Source: Phaeobacter sp. HF9A
Lineage (GTDB): Bacteria; Pseudomonadota; Alphaproteobacteria; Rhodobacterales; Rhodobacteraceae
Assembly: GCF_011806385.1 (NCBI RefSeq)
Contig: NZ_JAATOX010000012.1
Span: forward strand, 1-57,942
Length of the DNA stretch: 57,942 bases
Reading direction: 5' to 3'
A model generated the notes under the pieces. It made no database searches. It was not told where the DNA came from and saw nothing but the letters and a program-made list of their open reading frames with translations. The position numbers were made by a program, and so were the translations under genes. Shown here in pieces: positions 18,112 through 27,052 of this stretch (the first letter of the stretch is position 1; every line of letters begins with the position of its first letter).

Positions 18112-19092
18112 ATGATGGGTTTTTCTTCAAAACAGATGATGGGCCTTGGCGTCTTTCTCTTTGCGATCTTTGTCGGCGTGCCGCTGCTGATTGGCGCAAC
18201 GGGACGCTGGGATTTCTACTTCACGCTGACCTCCGTCGCGCTGCTGGCAATTGCAAGCGCGGGCGTCTGGCTGACCTTCTACATCGGCCGGATCAACATC
18301 GGTCAGGGCGCATTTGCCCTGATCGGCGCCTATGTTTCGGCCATCCTGGTCGTCAAGGCGGGCTGGTCTTTCTGGCTGTCGCTGCCCGCCGCGGGCCTGT
18401 TTGCCGCCCTTGTTGCGGTGCTGATCGGCCTGCCGATCCTGCGGCTGCGCGGGGTCTATTTTGCCATGATCACGCTGGTTCTGACGCAGGTGGTAACGCT
18501 GACCGCGCTGGCCCTGCCGATCACCAATGGCGCCAAGGGGATCTCGAACATCCCGCTGCCCTCGGGGCTGTCGCTGTTCGGCATTCCGCTCATTCCCGAT
18601 TTCGGCAGCATGGAAAATACCAAGCTGGCCTTTTATCTGACCGCCTGCATTCTGATGGTGGTGACCTATGCGGCGCTCTACCGGCTGGTCAATTCGCGGC
18701 TGGGTCACCTTTGCCGCTCGATGCAGCAGAACGAAGAGCTGGCCAGCTCCATCGGCGTGAACATCGCCTATATCCGCATCGTGATCTTTGCGATTTCCAG
18801 CTTCTTTGGCGGTCTTGGCGGTGCGATGTTCGGCTCCATCGCGCAGTCGGTCTACCCCTCCAGTTTTCAGGTCGCGGATTCGGTGAACTTCATGCTGAAC
18901 TGCTTCCTTGGCGGGCTGGGTTATGTCTTTGGTCCGATGCTCGGCACGCTTGTGCTCTACTTCGGCTGGGACCTGCTGTTTGAATTCGGCAAGTACCAGA
19001 TGCTGATCTACTCAACCCTCCTGATCCTGATCATTCGCTTTCTGCCCAATGGCTTGCTCAGCATCCGTTTCAGCAAGGGGGATAAATCATGA
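18112..19092 (+). CDS. Branched-chain-type ABC permease (LivM family)
   Basis: 326 residues with about nine hydrophobic segments. LivM features include YIGRINIGQGAFALIGAY near residues 55-72 and the coupling loop GHLCRSMQQNEELASSIGVN near 196-215. Its stop overlaps the ATG of the next gene by 4 bp. It heterodimerises with the LivH-type subunit. Confidence 0.92.
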   Translation: MMGFSSKQMMGLGVFLFAIFVGVPLLIGATGRWDFYFTLTSVALLAIASAGVWLTFYIGRINIGQGAFALIGAYVSAILVVKAGWSFWLSLPAAGLFAALVAVLIGLPILRLRGVYFAMITLVLTQVVTLTALALPITNGAKGISNIPLPSGLSLFGIPLIPDFGSMENTKLAFYLTACILMVVTYAALYRLVNSRLGHLCRSMQQNEELASSIGVNIAYIRIVIFAISSFFGGLGGAMFGSIAQSVYPSSFQVADSVNFMLNCFLGGLGYVFGPMLGTLVLYFGWDLLFEFGKYQMLIYSTLLILIIRFLPNGLLSIRFSKGDKS

Positions 19093-19871
19093 GCAGCCTC
19101 ATCCAGGTCAAGAATGTCACCAAGAAATACGGTGGCCTGACGGCAAACAACGACATCAGCTTTGATGTGGGCGAACACGAGATCCTCTCGGTCATCGGCC
19201 CGAATGGCGCTGGTAAATCGACCCTGTTCAAGATGATTTCCTCGTTCACGCCCACCACCTCCGGCGAGGTGCTCTATCGCGGCGAGCGGATTTCCAATTT
19301 GAAACCGCATATCGTGGCCCGCAAGGGCGTGGTGCGCACCTTTCAGGAGACCACGATCTTCAAGAGCATGACCGTGCGCGAAAGCGTCGTGGTCGCCCAG
19401 CACCTGCGCGCCAAGGCCTCGCTTGCCGGGTATTTCTGGGGCTCCAGAACCGCGCAGGATGATGTGGCTGCCTTTGGCAAATACGCCGACGAGCTGCTGG
19501 AGTTCCTCGGCATGTCCGAGATCGCCAACGAGCTGGCGAGCAATCTGCCGCAGGGCAATCTGCGGGCGCTTGGCATCGCCATCGGCTTGGCCACCGCGCC
19601 CAAGGTGCTGCTGCTGGACGAACCCTTTGCCGGCATGAACCATGACGAGACCATGAATATGGTCAATCTGGTGCGCTCAGTGCGGGATGAGCGCGGCGTG
19701 ACCATCATGCTGGTCGAACATGACATGCCGGCGGTGATGAGCATCTCTGACCGGATTGTGGTTCTGAACTTTGGCGAAAAGATCGCCGAGGGCACACCGT
19801 CTGAAATCCAGAACAATGAAAACGTCATCGAGGCCTATCTGGGCAGCGCGGACGACGAGATCGGGATGTAA
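19089..19871 (+). CDS. ABC ATPase, LivG type
   Basis: 260 residues. Walker A is GPNGAGKS (about 37-44), the signature region reads LPQGNLRALGIA (about 155) in place of LSGGQ, as LivG proteins often vary, and Walker B is VLLLDEP (about 175). A switch His lies in VEHDM. First of the two ATPases, overlapping LivM by 4 bp and separated from the LivF-type gene by 3 bp. Confidence 0.92.
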   Translation: MSSLIQVKNVTKKYGGLTANNDISFDVGEHEILSVIGPNGAGKSTLFKMISSFTPTTSGEVLYRGERISNLKPHIVARKGVVRTFQETTIFKSMTVRESVVVAQHLRAKASLAGYFWGSRTAQDDVAAFGKYADELLEFLGMSEIANELASNLPQGNLRALGIAIGLATAPKVLLLDEPFAGMNHDETMNMVNLVRSVRDERGVTIMLVEHDMPAVMSISDRIVVLNFGEKIAEGTPSEIQNNENVIEAYLGSADDEIGM

Positions 19872-19874
19872 GCC

Positions 19875-20597
19875 ATGACAGCCATGTTGGATTTCAAAGA
19901 TGTCGAACTGTACTACGATCACGTCTACGCGCTGAAAGGCGTGTCGCTACAGGTCAATCAGGGCGAGACCGTCGCCCTGATCGGCGCCAATGGCGCGGGC
20001 AAATCCTCGATCCTGCGCGCCATCACCGGGCTGGCAAAGCCAGCGCGCGGATCCGTGACATTCGAGGGCGCGCGTGTCGATGGCACTGATCCGTCGGCCA
20101 TCGTCAAACGGGGCATCGCCATGGTGCCGGAAGGGCGGCGGGTGTTTCCCTATATGTCGGTGAAGGACAACCTGATGATGGGGGCCTTCACCCGCAGCGA
20201 CAAGGCCGAAATTCAGGCCACGCTGGACAGCATCCTGACCCGCTTTCCCCGCCTCAAGGAACGTTACAGCCAGGCAGCGGGCACGCTCTCGGGCGGCGAA
20301 CAGCAAATGATGGTGATCGGGCGCGCCCTGATGGCCAAGCCCAAGCTGCTCTTGCTGGACGAGCCCAGCCTCGGCATTGCGCCCAAGCTGGTGCAGGACA
20401 TTGCCCGCTCGATCGTGGCGATCAACCGCGACGAAGGGGTCTCTGTGCTGCTGGTCGAGCAGAACTCGCGCATGGCGCTCAGCATTTCGCATCGCGCCTA
20501 TGCCATGGCCACCGGGAATGTGGTGATCGAGGGGAACTCGAAGGAGCTCCTGCATGATGATCGGATCAAGGCCGCCTATCTTGGCGCAGAGGTGTAA
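19875..20597 (+). CDS. ABC ATPase, LivF type
   Basis: 240 residues. Walker A GANGAGKS (about 36-43), signature LSGGEQQMM (about 137) and Walker B LLLLDEP (about 156) are all canonical, as is LVEQNS. Second nucleotide-binding subunit of the importer. Confidence 0.93.
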   Translation: MTAMLDFKDVELYYDHVYALKGVSLQVNQGETVALIGANGAGKSSILRAITGLAKPARGSVTFEGARVDGTDPSAIVKRGIAMVPEGRRVFPYMSVKDNLMMGAFTRSDKAEIQATLDSILTRFPRLKERYSQAAGTLSGGEQQMMVIGRALMAKPKLLLLDEPSLGIAPKLVQDIARSIVAINRDEGVSVLLVEQNSRMALSISHRAYAMATGNVVIEGNSKELLHDDRIKAAYLGAEV

Positions 20598-20603
20598 ACA
20601 ATA

Positions 20604-21287
20604 ATGAAAATTCTGGTTATCAACCCCAACACCACCAGCTCCATGACCGACAAGATCGGGGCAGCGGCCCGGGCCGTTGCCCGCCCGGACACGGAGATCA
20701 TAGCCACCAATTCGCAAAACGGTCCCGCAAGCATTCAGGGCTATCTCGATGTTGCGACCTGTGTGCCGGGGTTGCTGGAAGAGGTCGCACGCCACCCCGA
20801 CGTCGATGCGATCGTCATCGCCTGTTTTGACGATACCGGCCTCAACGCGGTGCGCACTTTGGTGTCGGTGCCGGTTCTGGGCATCGGCGAGGCCGCCTAT
20901 CACGCCGCCAGCATGGTCGCCAACAAGTTCAGCGTGATCACGACCCTGTCCCGATCCGTGCCGGGGCTTGAGGACAACCTGACGCGCTATGGGCTTGCCC
21001 AGAAATGCGCCAGGGTGCGGGCAACGGAAATTCCGGTGCTGAAGCTGGAAGAAGGCGACCCGGCCACCATGTACAAGATCCGCTCGGAAATTCGCGAGGC
21101 CATCGACCAGGACTACGCCGAAGCCATCGTGCTGGGATGTGCGGGCATGGCCGACCTCATGGCTGACCTCAGCGCCGAGTTCGGCCTGCCCGTCATTGAT
21201 GGGGTCGCCGCCGGGGTCACCTTTGCCGAAGCCTTGGTAAATACCAAGCTCAAGACCTCCAAGATCGGTGCATATTCAAGCCTTTAG
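20604..21287 (+). CDS. Asp/Glu/hydantoin racemase family protein
   Basis: 227 residues. The N-terminus MKILVINPNTTSSMT is typical of hydantoin and allantoin racemases. The two catalytic cysteines are Cys74 (IACFDDTG) and Cys179 (VLGCAGM), which act as acid and base on opposite faces of the substrate carbon. It ends the ABC operon, 6 bp after the LivF-type gene, so it probably racemises the imported compound, for example a 5-substituted hydantoin or an amino-acid derivative, before a hydrolase encoded elsewhere. No hydantoinase or carbamoylase is in this window. Confidence 0.85.
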   Translation: MKILVINPNTTSSMTDKIGAAARAVARPDTEIIATNSQNGPASIQGYLDVATCVPGLLEEVARHPDVDAIVIACFDDTGLNAVRTLVSVPVLGIGEAAYHAASMVANKFSVITTLSRSVPGLEDNLTRYGLAQKCARVRATEIPVLKLEEGDPATMYKIRSEIREAIDQDYAEAIVLGCAGMADLMADLSAEFGLPVIDGVAAGVTFAEALVNTKLKTSKIGAYSSL

Positions 21288-21308
21288 TCAGAACCTCCGG
21301 CGGTGCGG

Positions 21309-22358
21309 TCATCGTTCCGCCGGTGCAGCGGCCAGTGCAGGAAAGCGGGCGACGGCCTGCCGCGCCTCCGCTGTCCAGAGATCAAGCGCCTCGCGATCCT
21401 GCTCTGGCAGCGCTCGGTGCCGAGGGGCGCGCGGCTGCGGGATCGGGCTGGCAGCATCAAGCCATGCTGCATCCTGCGAGATCTGCAGAAAGTCTGCCAA
21501 CCCCGCAAGTCGTGGGCGCGGCTGCTCAATGATGTCTTCGTAGCGCAAAACATGCAGCTGCTCCGGCGGGGTTTGTGCCAATCCACGTAGCCCGGCCAGG
21601 GTGATGGCGGACCAGAATGCCGCACAATCCTGCAACGAGGGCGGCTGCGCCATAATCCGGCGCATGGGCAGCAAGCGCGCGCCCAGCAGCTCCGCCAGCC
21701 AGATCCGACGGGAGCGCCCCAGATGCGCGTCGGCAGAGAGTACATCAACACCGGCGCGGCGGGCCTGTTTCCACATCCAGATCACAAATCGCGCTGGTTT
21801 GTAATTCTGCATCGACAACGCTGTATCCCGCCCATCGCGCAGCAGCAGAACCTTTTTGGCCTCGGGAAACAGCGCGTTCAGCGTAGGGGCCGCCAACAGG
21901 GAGCCGCCGGAGCGTTCGATCCAGAGGCTCGCATTGCTGTCTTGGGCAAGACAGTGGAACAGGTGCCGATAATGGTCCGCCCGCCTCTGCCTGGGCGCGG
22001 CGCAGATCATCGGCGCGAGCTGATCAAAGACCGGGTCCGGGTCATCAAAGAGATGCGGCAGCGTCACCGCCAGCAGGGGCGGGCAATTGTCGGGATCAAA
22101 CCGGCGACGCGCAACCCGGTGATAAAGGAACTCCTCCGGGGCGACGCTCGGATTGGCCAGCTGCCGCAGCAGCGGCGTCGGGCGGGAGAGCTGCCGCCAG
22201 AACGCGGCACCGCTGATATGCCCCGGCAGCAAGGCCCGCGACGCCTGCATGGTGAGCAGTTCAGACAGGCTCAACACCTCGGGATGCATCCGCAGGATCT
22301 GCGAAAGCATGGTCGAACCACTGCGCGACGCGCTGAGAAGAAACGCCCCCCGCATCAT
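21309..22358 (-). CDS. Sulfotransferase-family protein
   Basis: 349 residues from the ATG at 22358, which overlaps the preceding stop as ATGA; an open extension to 22394 lies inside the upstream gene. The 5'-phosphosulfate loop of PAPS sulfotransferases is seen as LLSASRSGSTMLSQIL (about 5-20). The 3'-phosphate site is seen as VLLLRDGRDTALSM (about 173-186). The late segment LHVLRYEDIIEQP is also typical. It would transfer sulfate from PAPS to a hydroxyl or amine of the product made by the four upstream enzymes. It is the last gene of the KASIII operon and convergent with the racemase gene. Confidence 0.85.
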   Translation of the reverse strand: MMRGAFLLSASRSGSTMLSQILRMHPEVLSLSELLTMQASRALLPGHISGAAFWRQLSRPTPLLRQLANPSVAPEEFLYHRVARRRFDPDNCPPLLAVTLPHLFDDPDPVFDQLAPMICAAPRQRRADHYRHLFHCLAQDSNASLWIERSGGSLLAAPTLNALFPEAKKVLLLRDGRDTALSMQNYKPARFVIWMWKQARRAGVDVLSADAHLGRSRRIWLAELLGARLLPMRRIMAQPPSLQDCAAFWSAITLAGLRGLAQTPPEQLHVLRYEDIIEQPRPRLAGLADFLQISQDAAWLDAASPIPQPRAPRHRALPEQDREALDLWTAEARQAVARFPALAAAPAER

Positions 22359-23632
22359 CGTGCCGCCCACCGCATATCCGGGCCAAGGCGGCACTCGACA
22401 CGGCGCAGTTTGCGACTCGGATCAAAGGTGAGCGTTGCCCTTTTCTGGGTGATCCGGCACGTGGCCTGACGGCAGGCAAGGAGCTGATCAACAGCGGTCG
22501 CGGCGGCTTGTGCGGCCTCGTCAGGCAGGTCGGTCGTCAGCCGGAGCTCGATCTCATCGACAGCAACCTGGATCAGCCGGAAATCCGTGATCCGCCGGTC
22601 GCTGTCCAGAATTGCATTGCGCAGCACATCTGGCGTCAGGAACACCGGCCCCGCCGCGCCGGTCAGGTGAAAACAATCATCCACGCGGCCGACGACCTCC
22701 TCGACCAGACGCAGCGGCGAGCCGCAAGCGCAGGGCCGCTCTGCCAGGCGCAACAGGTCGTTCATCCGATATCGCGCGAGGATCTGCGTCTGTCGCCGGA
22801 AACTGCTGATCACCGGATTGACCAGTCCGTTGCCAGCTGGCTCAAATTCAAAGAACATCGACTCCTCCGCCAGATGCAGTCCGCCCTGTCGGCAGGTCAC
22901 CGCCAGCAGCCCTTCGGTCGCCATGTAGATCTGTTCCAGCGCTTGCCCGAAACAGGTTTCGATCACTGACCGGTCCATCGGGTCCAGCGTTTCTGCCGCT
23001 GAAAAGATACGCTGCGGGCGCAGCCGGAACTGCTGTTGCGCGACATGGCGCAGGAGCTTTGGCGGTGCGATAAGGACGCTGGGATCGAAGGCCTCCAGCT
23101 CTGTGCGCCAGTTCTCCGGCCCGCTGCGCAGATCAAAGAACCGCAGCTGCATCAGCGGCAGGCTGCGCGCGCTGTCATAAAGCCGGGTGTCCTGTGGCAG
23201 GATGATCGCGACCCGCTGGCGACGGCCCCACAAGCCGCCCATGGTCTTGGCCAGCACGGTGCCAAGCCAGCGGTAGCGCTCGGGCTCGGAAATCACGAAC
23301 ACCCCGCGATTGCCGCTGGTGCCGGTGCTGGCGCCGACGGTGAAATCCCCGATGCGGCAGGTGTCGCCGATGGCCTGCCAGGCCTGATCGGCAGAGATCC
23401 CGGCACGGTTGTATGCAGCGAAATCCGCCATCAGTGTGGCCTTGTCGCGGATCGGCAGGTCTTGCAGCTCGGTTGCCCCGCCCTGATAGGCGCGGACACC
23501 TCTAACGTCGCGCGCCAGCCAGCGCCGGAGCATGCGGTGCTGCCAGTGGTCAAACGCTGCGCGGCTCAACCCCGGACGGGCCATGCGCGTGGCGGTCACA
23601 AAGGCCGAGGCAGTCTCCAATGCGGCCCTCAT
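22355..23632 (-). CDS. F390-synthetase/PaaK-like adenylate-forming enzyme
   Basis: 425 residues. The nucleotide-binding Ser/Thr/Gly loop is GASTGTSGNRG (about 99-109). Downstream, QIYMATEGLLAVTC (about 235-248) resembles the adenine/Tyr-x-x-x-E motif, and VVGRVDDCFHL the hinge Asp motif of phenylacetate-CoA ligase-like proteins. It fits the group annotated as CoF390 synthetase-related putative adenylate-forming enzymes. It would activate a carboxylic acid as acyl-AMP and perhaps pass it to CoA, an amine or an alcohol. It overlaps both neighbours by 4 bp, so it is translationally coupled. Confidence 0.82.
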   Translation of the reverse strand: MRAALETASAFVTATRMARPGLSRAAFDHWQHRMLRRWLARDVRGVRAYQGGATELQDLPIRDKATLMADFAAYNRAGISADQAWQAIGDTCRIGDFTVGASTGTSGNRGVFVISEPERYRWLGTVLAKTMGGLWGRRQRVAIILPQDTRLYDSARSLPLMQLRFFDLRSGPENWRTELEAFDPSVLIAPPKLLRHVAQQQFRLRPQRIFSAAETLDPMDRSVIETCFGQALEQIYMATEGLLAVTCRQGGLHLAEESMFFEFEPAGNGLVNPVISSFRRQTQILARYRMNDLLRLAERPCACGSPLRLVEEVVGRVDDCFHLTGAAGPVFLTPDVLRNAILDSDRRITDFRLIQVAVDEIELRLTTDLPDEAAQAAATAVDQLLACRQATCRITQKRATLTFDPSRKLRRVECRLGPDMRWAAR

Positions 23633-24471
23633 GCCCCGGCCTCGCTGGAAGGCAGGTCATAGCGGGTGGCGGCAGGGTCATGGCAGAGCATCAGTTCACC
23701 GCCCGCCGCCTGAAACCTGCGCAAGGCCGCAGCGGTGCTGCCGAGTGCCGTCGGATCATCCGCAATCCACCCCGCGGCCCCCCCCGGAGAGCGACCCGGG
23801 ATAAGTGCTGCCAACAGCCATTGGGCATCAACCGCGTAGAGCAGCGGCGGGTCGAGCTGCGGGAAATAGAGGCCAAACTGCCCGGCGGCGTGACCGGGCA
23901 GCGCCACCGCCAACACGCTGCCATCGCCAAAGAGATCCCCGGCCTCGGAAAAGCCGACAGGCAGAGCGGCAGCTTTCGCCGCAGGCATCTGCTCCAGAGG
24001 AGACAGCCGGGCCTCAAAATCCGCCGGAAGCAGTTCGGGAAATACGCCGTGACGCAGGTTTGCCCAGGCTCGGTTTTGCTTGATCCCACGCCACGCGGCG
24101 GCGCTGGCAATAAACCTGGCCTTGGGAAACAGCCGCAGACCGGAGACATGATCGGCGTGGAAATGGGTGAGGATCACGCAAGCGATATCCGCAGGCCCAA
24201 GCCCGTGGCGGGCCAGAAAGACCTCTGGCTGTTCGGCGGCGTTCATTTGGGGGCGCAGAAGCTGGCCATAGGCGCGAAGGGGCAGGCTGCGACCGGGGGC
24301 CGCAAGGGAATGCGCGGTGTAGCCGGTATCAATCAGCACCGGCCCAATCACCGGATGTCTGACCAGCCCATAACGAACCCGCAAGCGGATCCGGCGCCAG
24401 CCCCCGCCCTTTAAGAGCAGGGCCTCGGGCGCGGCGACCCAAGCGCTATTGGCAAAAAGCGGCTGCATCAC
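23629..24471 (-). CDS. Metallo-beta-lactamase-fold hydrolase
   Basis: 280 residues with the HxHxDH zinc motif (His103, His105, Asp107, His108) in ILTHFHADHVSGL, a later metal His in ALPGHAAGQF and Asp in YAVDAQWL. The fold is the lactonase/glyoxalase II-like MBL superfamily, cytoplasmic by its lack of a signal peptide. In this operon it could hydrolyse a thioester or lactone intermediate (inference). ATGA overlap with the upstream SDR gene and with the downstream adenylating gene. Confidence 0.85.
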   Translation of the reverse strand: MMQPLFANSAWVAAPEALLLKGGGWRRIRLRVRYGLVRHPVIGPVLIDTGYTAHSLAAPGRSLPLRAYGQLLRPQMNAAEQPEVFLARHGLGPADIACVILTHFHADHVSGLRLFPKARFIASAAAWRGIKQNRAWANLRHGVFPELLPADFEARLSPLEQMPAAKAAALPVGFSEAGDLFGDGSVLAVALPGHAAGQFGLYFPQLDPPLLYAVDAQWLLAALIPGRSPGGAAGWIADDPTALGSTAAALRRFQAAGGELMLCHDPAATRYDLPSSEAGA

Positions 24472-25454
24472 GGGGCGCCCTTGGCAAAGGTCATGTCCAG
24501 CCCCTCGGCAAAGCGGACCTGGGGTGACCAGCCCAGGACGCGCCGAGCCTTGTCGATATTCAGGCTTTGTGCATAGGCAAATAGCGCCAGCCCATAGCGT
24601 GTGACCAAGGGTTCAGGCTGGCCCGGGCTGTATCGGGCGATGCCCTCCGCCAGCGCGGCCATGGCCATCAGCGGGCGTAACGGCAGGCTGCGCCACCTCA
24701 GTGCGACGCCCGCCCGTGTGCAGGCTTGCCCGGCGATTTCGGTCACCGGCAGCACCTCGCCGCCGGAAATATTGAAGATTTCGCCCTCTGCCGATTGATC
24801 CGCCAGAAGGGCCGCAAGTGCCGCGCCCGCGGCATCGCTCACATGGGTCAGGTCAATGCGCGCCTGCCCCCCTCGCAACAGGGGCAGGGGCCTGCTGCGC
24901 GCAGCGGCCAGCAGACGGGGCAAAAGGGCGCTGTCCCCGGCGCCATAGATCCCACGCGGGCGCAGCACAACGGGGCCCAGATCGGCATGCGCGAGCACCA
25001 GTTGCTCTGCGGCGCGTTTGCTGGCGGCATAGGGATTGAAGGGGCGGGGCAGCGGCATGTCTTCGCTCACCCCCAGCTGGTCCTGCATCGCGAAATAGAC
25101 CGAGGGGCTTGAGATCAGCACAAATCGCTGCACGCCCTGGCTGCGGGCAAATCGGAGGAGATTGCGCGTGCCCGTGACATTGGCCCGCTCGAAATCCGCG
25201 CGCGGACCAAAGGGCGCAGACAGGGCCGCGCAATGCAGCACTGATGTGACTTCGGCCAGTTCCGCCGGGACCTGCTCCGGCAGGGGTGTGGCCAGATCCC
25301 AGCGCAGAACCGGGTGGCCCTCTGCGGCCAGATCTGCGCATTTTTCAGGGTCGCGCCCCTGCGCCACCACCGGCAGATCCCGCGCGCGCAGCAGACGCAG
25401 GACCTCTGCCCCCAGAAACCCGGTCGCGCCGGTGACCAGAACGCGCCCCGCCAC
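24468..25454 (-). CDS. NAD(P)-dependent epimerase/dehydratase (extended SDR, OleD-like)
   Basis: 328 residues from a GTG at 25454. I chose it because the Rossmann motif VLVTGATGFLG begins five codons later, and the open extension to 25595 is antisense-like sequence inside the upstream gene. The catalytic Tyr-Lys pair is in NPYAASKRAAEQL, with an upstream Ser (SSPSVYF). Extended SDRs of this kind oxidise or reduce beta-hydroxy/keto groups or epimerise sugars. Next to a KASIII-like gene, a 3-oxoacyl or beta-keto acid reductase role like OleD is attractive (inference). One base separates it from the KASIII stop. Confidence 0.83.
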   Translation of the reverse strand: MAGRVLVTGATGFLGAEVLRLLRARDLPVVAQGRDPEKCADLAAEGHPVLRWDLATPLPEQVPAELAEVTSVLHCAALSAPFGPRADFERANVTGTRNLLRFARSQGVQRFVLISSPSVYFAMQDQLGVSEDMPLPRPFNPYAASKRAAEQLVLAHADLGPVVLRPRGIYGAGDSALLPRLLAAARSRPLPLLRGGQARIDLTHVSDAAGAALAALLADQSAEGEIFNISGGEVLPVTEIAGQACTRAGVALRWRSLPLRPLMAMAALAEGIARYSPGQPEPLVTRYGLALFAYAQSLNIDKARRVLGWSPQVRFAEGLDMTFAKGAP

Positions 25455-25455
25455 G

Positions 25456-26445
25456 TCAGTATTCCAGCGCCATGCCGCCAAAGGACACGCCCGCAGATGT
25501 GCCCAGGAACAAGAGCTTGTCGCCCGCGTGAATGCGCCCCTCCCGGCGCGCCATATCCAGCACAAAGGGGATCGAGGCGGCGATCTGGTTGCCATAGTCG
25601 CGGGTGATATCCATCACGATGCTCGGATCAAACCCCGTCTGGCGGATCATATGCGCCAAAGCCGCCGGGCTGGCCTGATGCGGCACCACCAGGCTGACCT
25701 CGTCGCGGGTCCAGCCCGCGCGGTCGAGCAAATCTGTCACGAAGCCGCCGAATTTCTGCGCTGCGAGGCGGAACAGCGGCTTGCCCTCCATCTGAAACAG
25801 CGCGTGCCGGGCAAAACGCTCAGGATCGCGGGCGAAGTCGAACCTTGTGCCACCGGCGGCCAGCGCGCAGGCGTCATAAAGCGACGGATAGCTGCGCATC
25901 AATGTGGCTTTCAGCGTGCCGCCAGCCTCGGCTGAACCGGTAACGACCGCCGCCGCCGCGCCATCGCCAAACAGCGCTGCCACCTCCGGGTCCTGCTGCC
26001 AGGGCAAGGCGCGCGAGGCGACCTCGGAGGAGAACACCAGCGCCCTCTGAACCTCGCCGCAGGTAATCATACGCGCCGCCGTGCCAAAGGCCGTGAGGAA
26101 GCTGAGGCAGGTGCTGTTGACGTCAAAAGCCTGCGCCATGCCATCCGCAATGCCAAGCCGCGACATGACCAATGGCGCTGTGGCCGGGATCGGCTGATAG
26201 GGAACCGCGCATCCCGCCAGAACCAGATCAATGTCGCTGGCCGCCAGCCCCGCATCGCGCAGGGCAGCCTCGGCTGCCGCCACCGCGAGATCAATCTGGC
26301 TCTCTTCCTCGCAGACATAGCGCTGCGCCACGCCGACCGCTGCGGAGAGTTGCCCACAGGGCAGGCCAAGTGCGTCCTCATACTCTGCTGTCGTGCGGCA
26401 GGTATGGGGCAGGGCCCGCCCCGTGCCTGCGATCTTAATCCGCAT
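25456..26445 (-). CDS. KASIII/FabH-like 3-oxoacyl-ACP synthase
   Basis: 329 residues from the ATG at 26445, preceded by TAGGA; the frame extends to 26505 without homologous sequence. The thiolase-fold Cys-His-Asn triad is complete: Cys113 (STCLSF), His256 (VPHQAS) and Asn286 (DYGNQIA). FabH, OleA and related enzymes perform a Claisen condensation starting from acyl-CoA. This one is not in a fatty-acid gene cluster but heads an operon with SDR, MBL, adenylating and sulfotransferase genes. A role in a specialised metabolite or unusual lipid is therefore more likely than housekeeping fatty-acid initiation. Confidence 0.88.
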   Translation of the reverse strand: MRIKIAGTGRALPHTCRTTAEYEDALGLPCGQLSAAVGVAQRYVCEEESQIDLAVAAAEAALRDAGLAASDIDLVLAGCAVPYQPIPATAPLVMSRLGIADGMAQAFDVNSTCLSFLTAFGTAARMITCGEVQRALVFSSEVASRALPWQQDPEVAALFGDGAAAAVVTGSAEAGGTLKATLMRSYPSLYDACALAAGGTRFDFARDPERFARHALFQMEGKPLFRLAAQKFGGFVTDLLDRAGWTRDEVSLVVPHQASPAALAHMIRQTGFDPSIVMDITRDYGNQIAASIPFVLDMARREGRIHAGDKLLFLGTSAGVSFGGMALEY

Positions 26446-26534
26446 GAACGATATCCTATGGGAGTGCGCCACCCCGCCGATGCGGATCATGGCTGGCCCC
26501 CTCAAAATGTTGGACCGTTATCGGTCTTGGGAAA

Positions 26535-26720
26535 ATGCCCTGTCAAGTCGGGGTGGTCGCGCATTTCATCTATACGAGCATTGTCGGCATCTTTCATCAA
26601 TGGCTGGCGACCAGCGATGCCGACCGCATGATGCAGACGATTGACGATCTGATCCTGGCGGCGCGGGGCATGGCCCGCGTGGTTGGCGGCAGGCCGCTGG
26701 CTTGCAACTCATGGACGAAA
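26535..26720 (+). pseudogene. Possible TetR C-terminal remnant
   Basis: An open stretch reads GVVAHFIYTSIVGIFHQWLA followed by an IDDLILAARG helix, the look of the last two helices of a TetR ligand domain. No helix-turn-helix part is present upstream because the divergent KASIII gene begins there. The frame runs on into the riboswitch, which it cannot really encode. I rate this a relic or a coincidence. Confidence 0.25.
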
Positions 26721-26773
26721 TCCCGGCTCTTGATCTCTTGTGGTGGTGCCATAATTGTGCAACTGATCGCGCT

Positions 26774-26933
26774 GTCGGTTTCCTTCGGGAATGAAAAGGG
26801 AATCCGTTCTGGCCTTGGCCAGAAAACGGAACTGCCCCCGCAACTGTAGGCGGCGAGTGCCTCTCTGCATGCCACTGGGATACCCCGGGAAGGCGAGAGG
26901 TGTGACGACCCGTCAGTCAGGAGACCTGCCGAC
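26774..26933 (+). promoter_or_regulatory. Cobalamin riboswitch
   Basis: The conserved B12 aptamer elements occur in order: AAAAGGGAA (26794-26802), the B12-box GCCCCCGCAACTGTA (about 26835-26849), GCCACTGGGA near 26870-26879, GGGAAGGC near 26887 and GTCAGGAGACCTGCC (about 26915-26930). The outer stem pairs GTCGG (26774-26778) with CCGAC (26929-26933). A GC-rich stretch between 26950 and 27000 probably forms the expression platform before the BtuF-like gene. It would shut off the downstream importer when adenosylcobalamin is plentiful. Confidence 0.95.
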
Positions 26934-27052
26934 AAGAGTGAAACCACGACCGGACGGGGTGTGCCGCGGCGGGAAACCTGATGCGGCCATTTCGCCGCCC
27001 TCCGTTTCGCGTCTTGTCCCTGATGGTCCTATTATCTGACGGGATGGATTGG

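Noticed and set aside
21297-21323. CCGGCGG...CCGCCGG inverted repeat between racemase and sulfotransferase genes
   Set aside because: The 7-bp arms are real but the 13-nt loop contains the sulfotransferase stop and no T-run follows, so I did not list it as a terminator.
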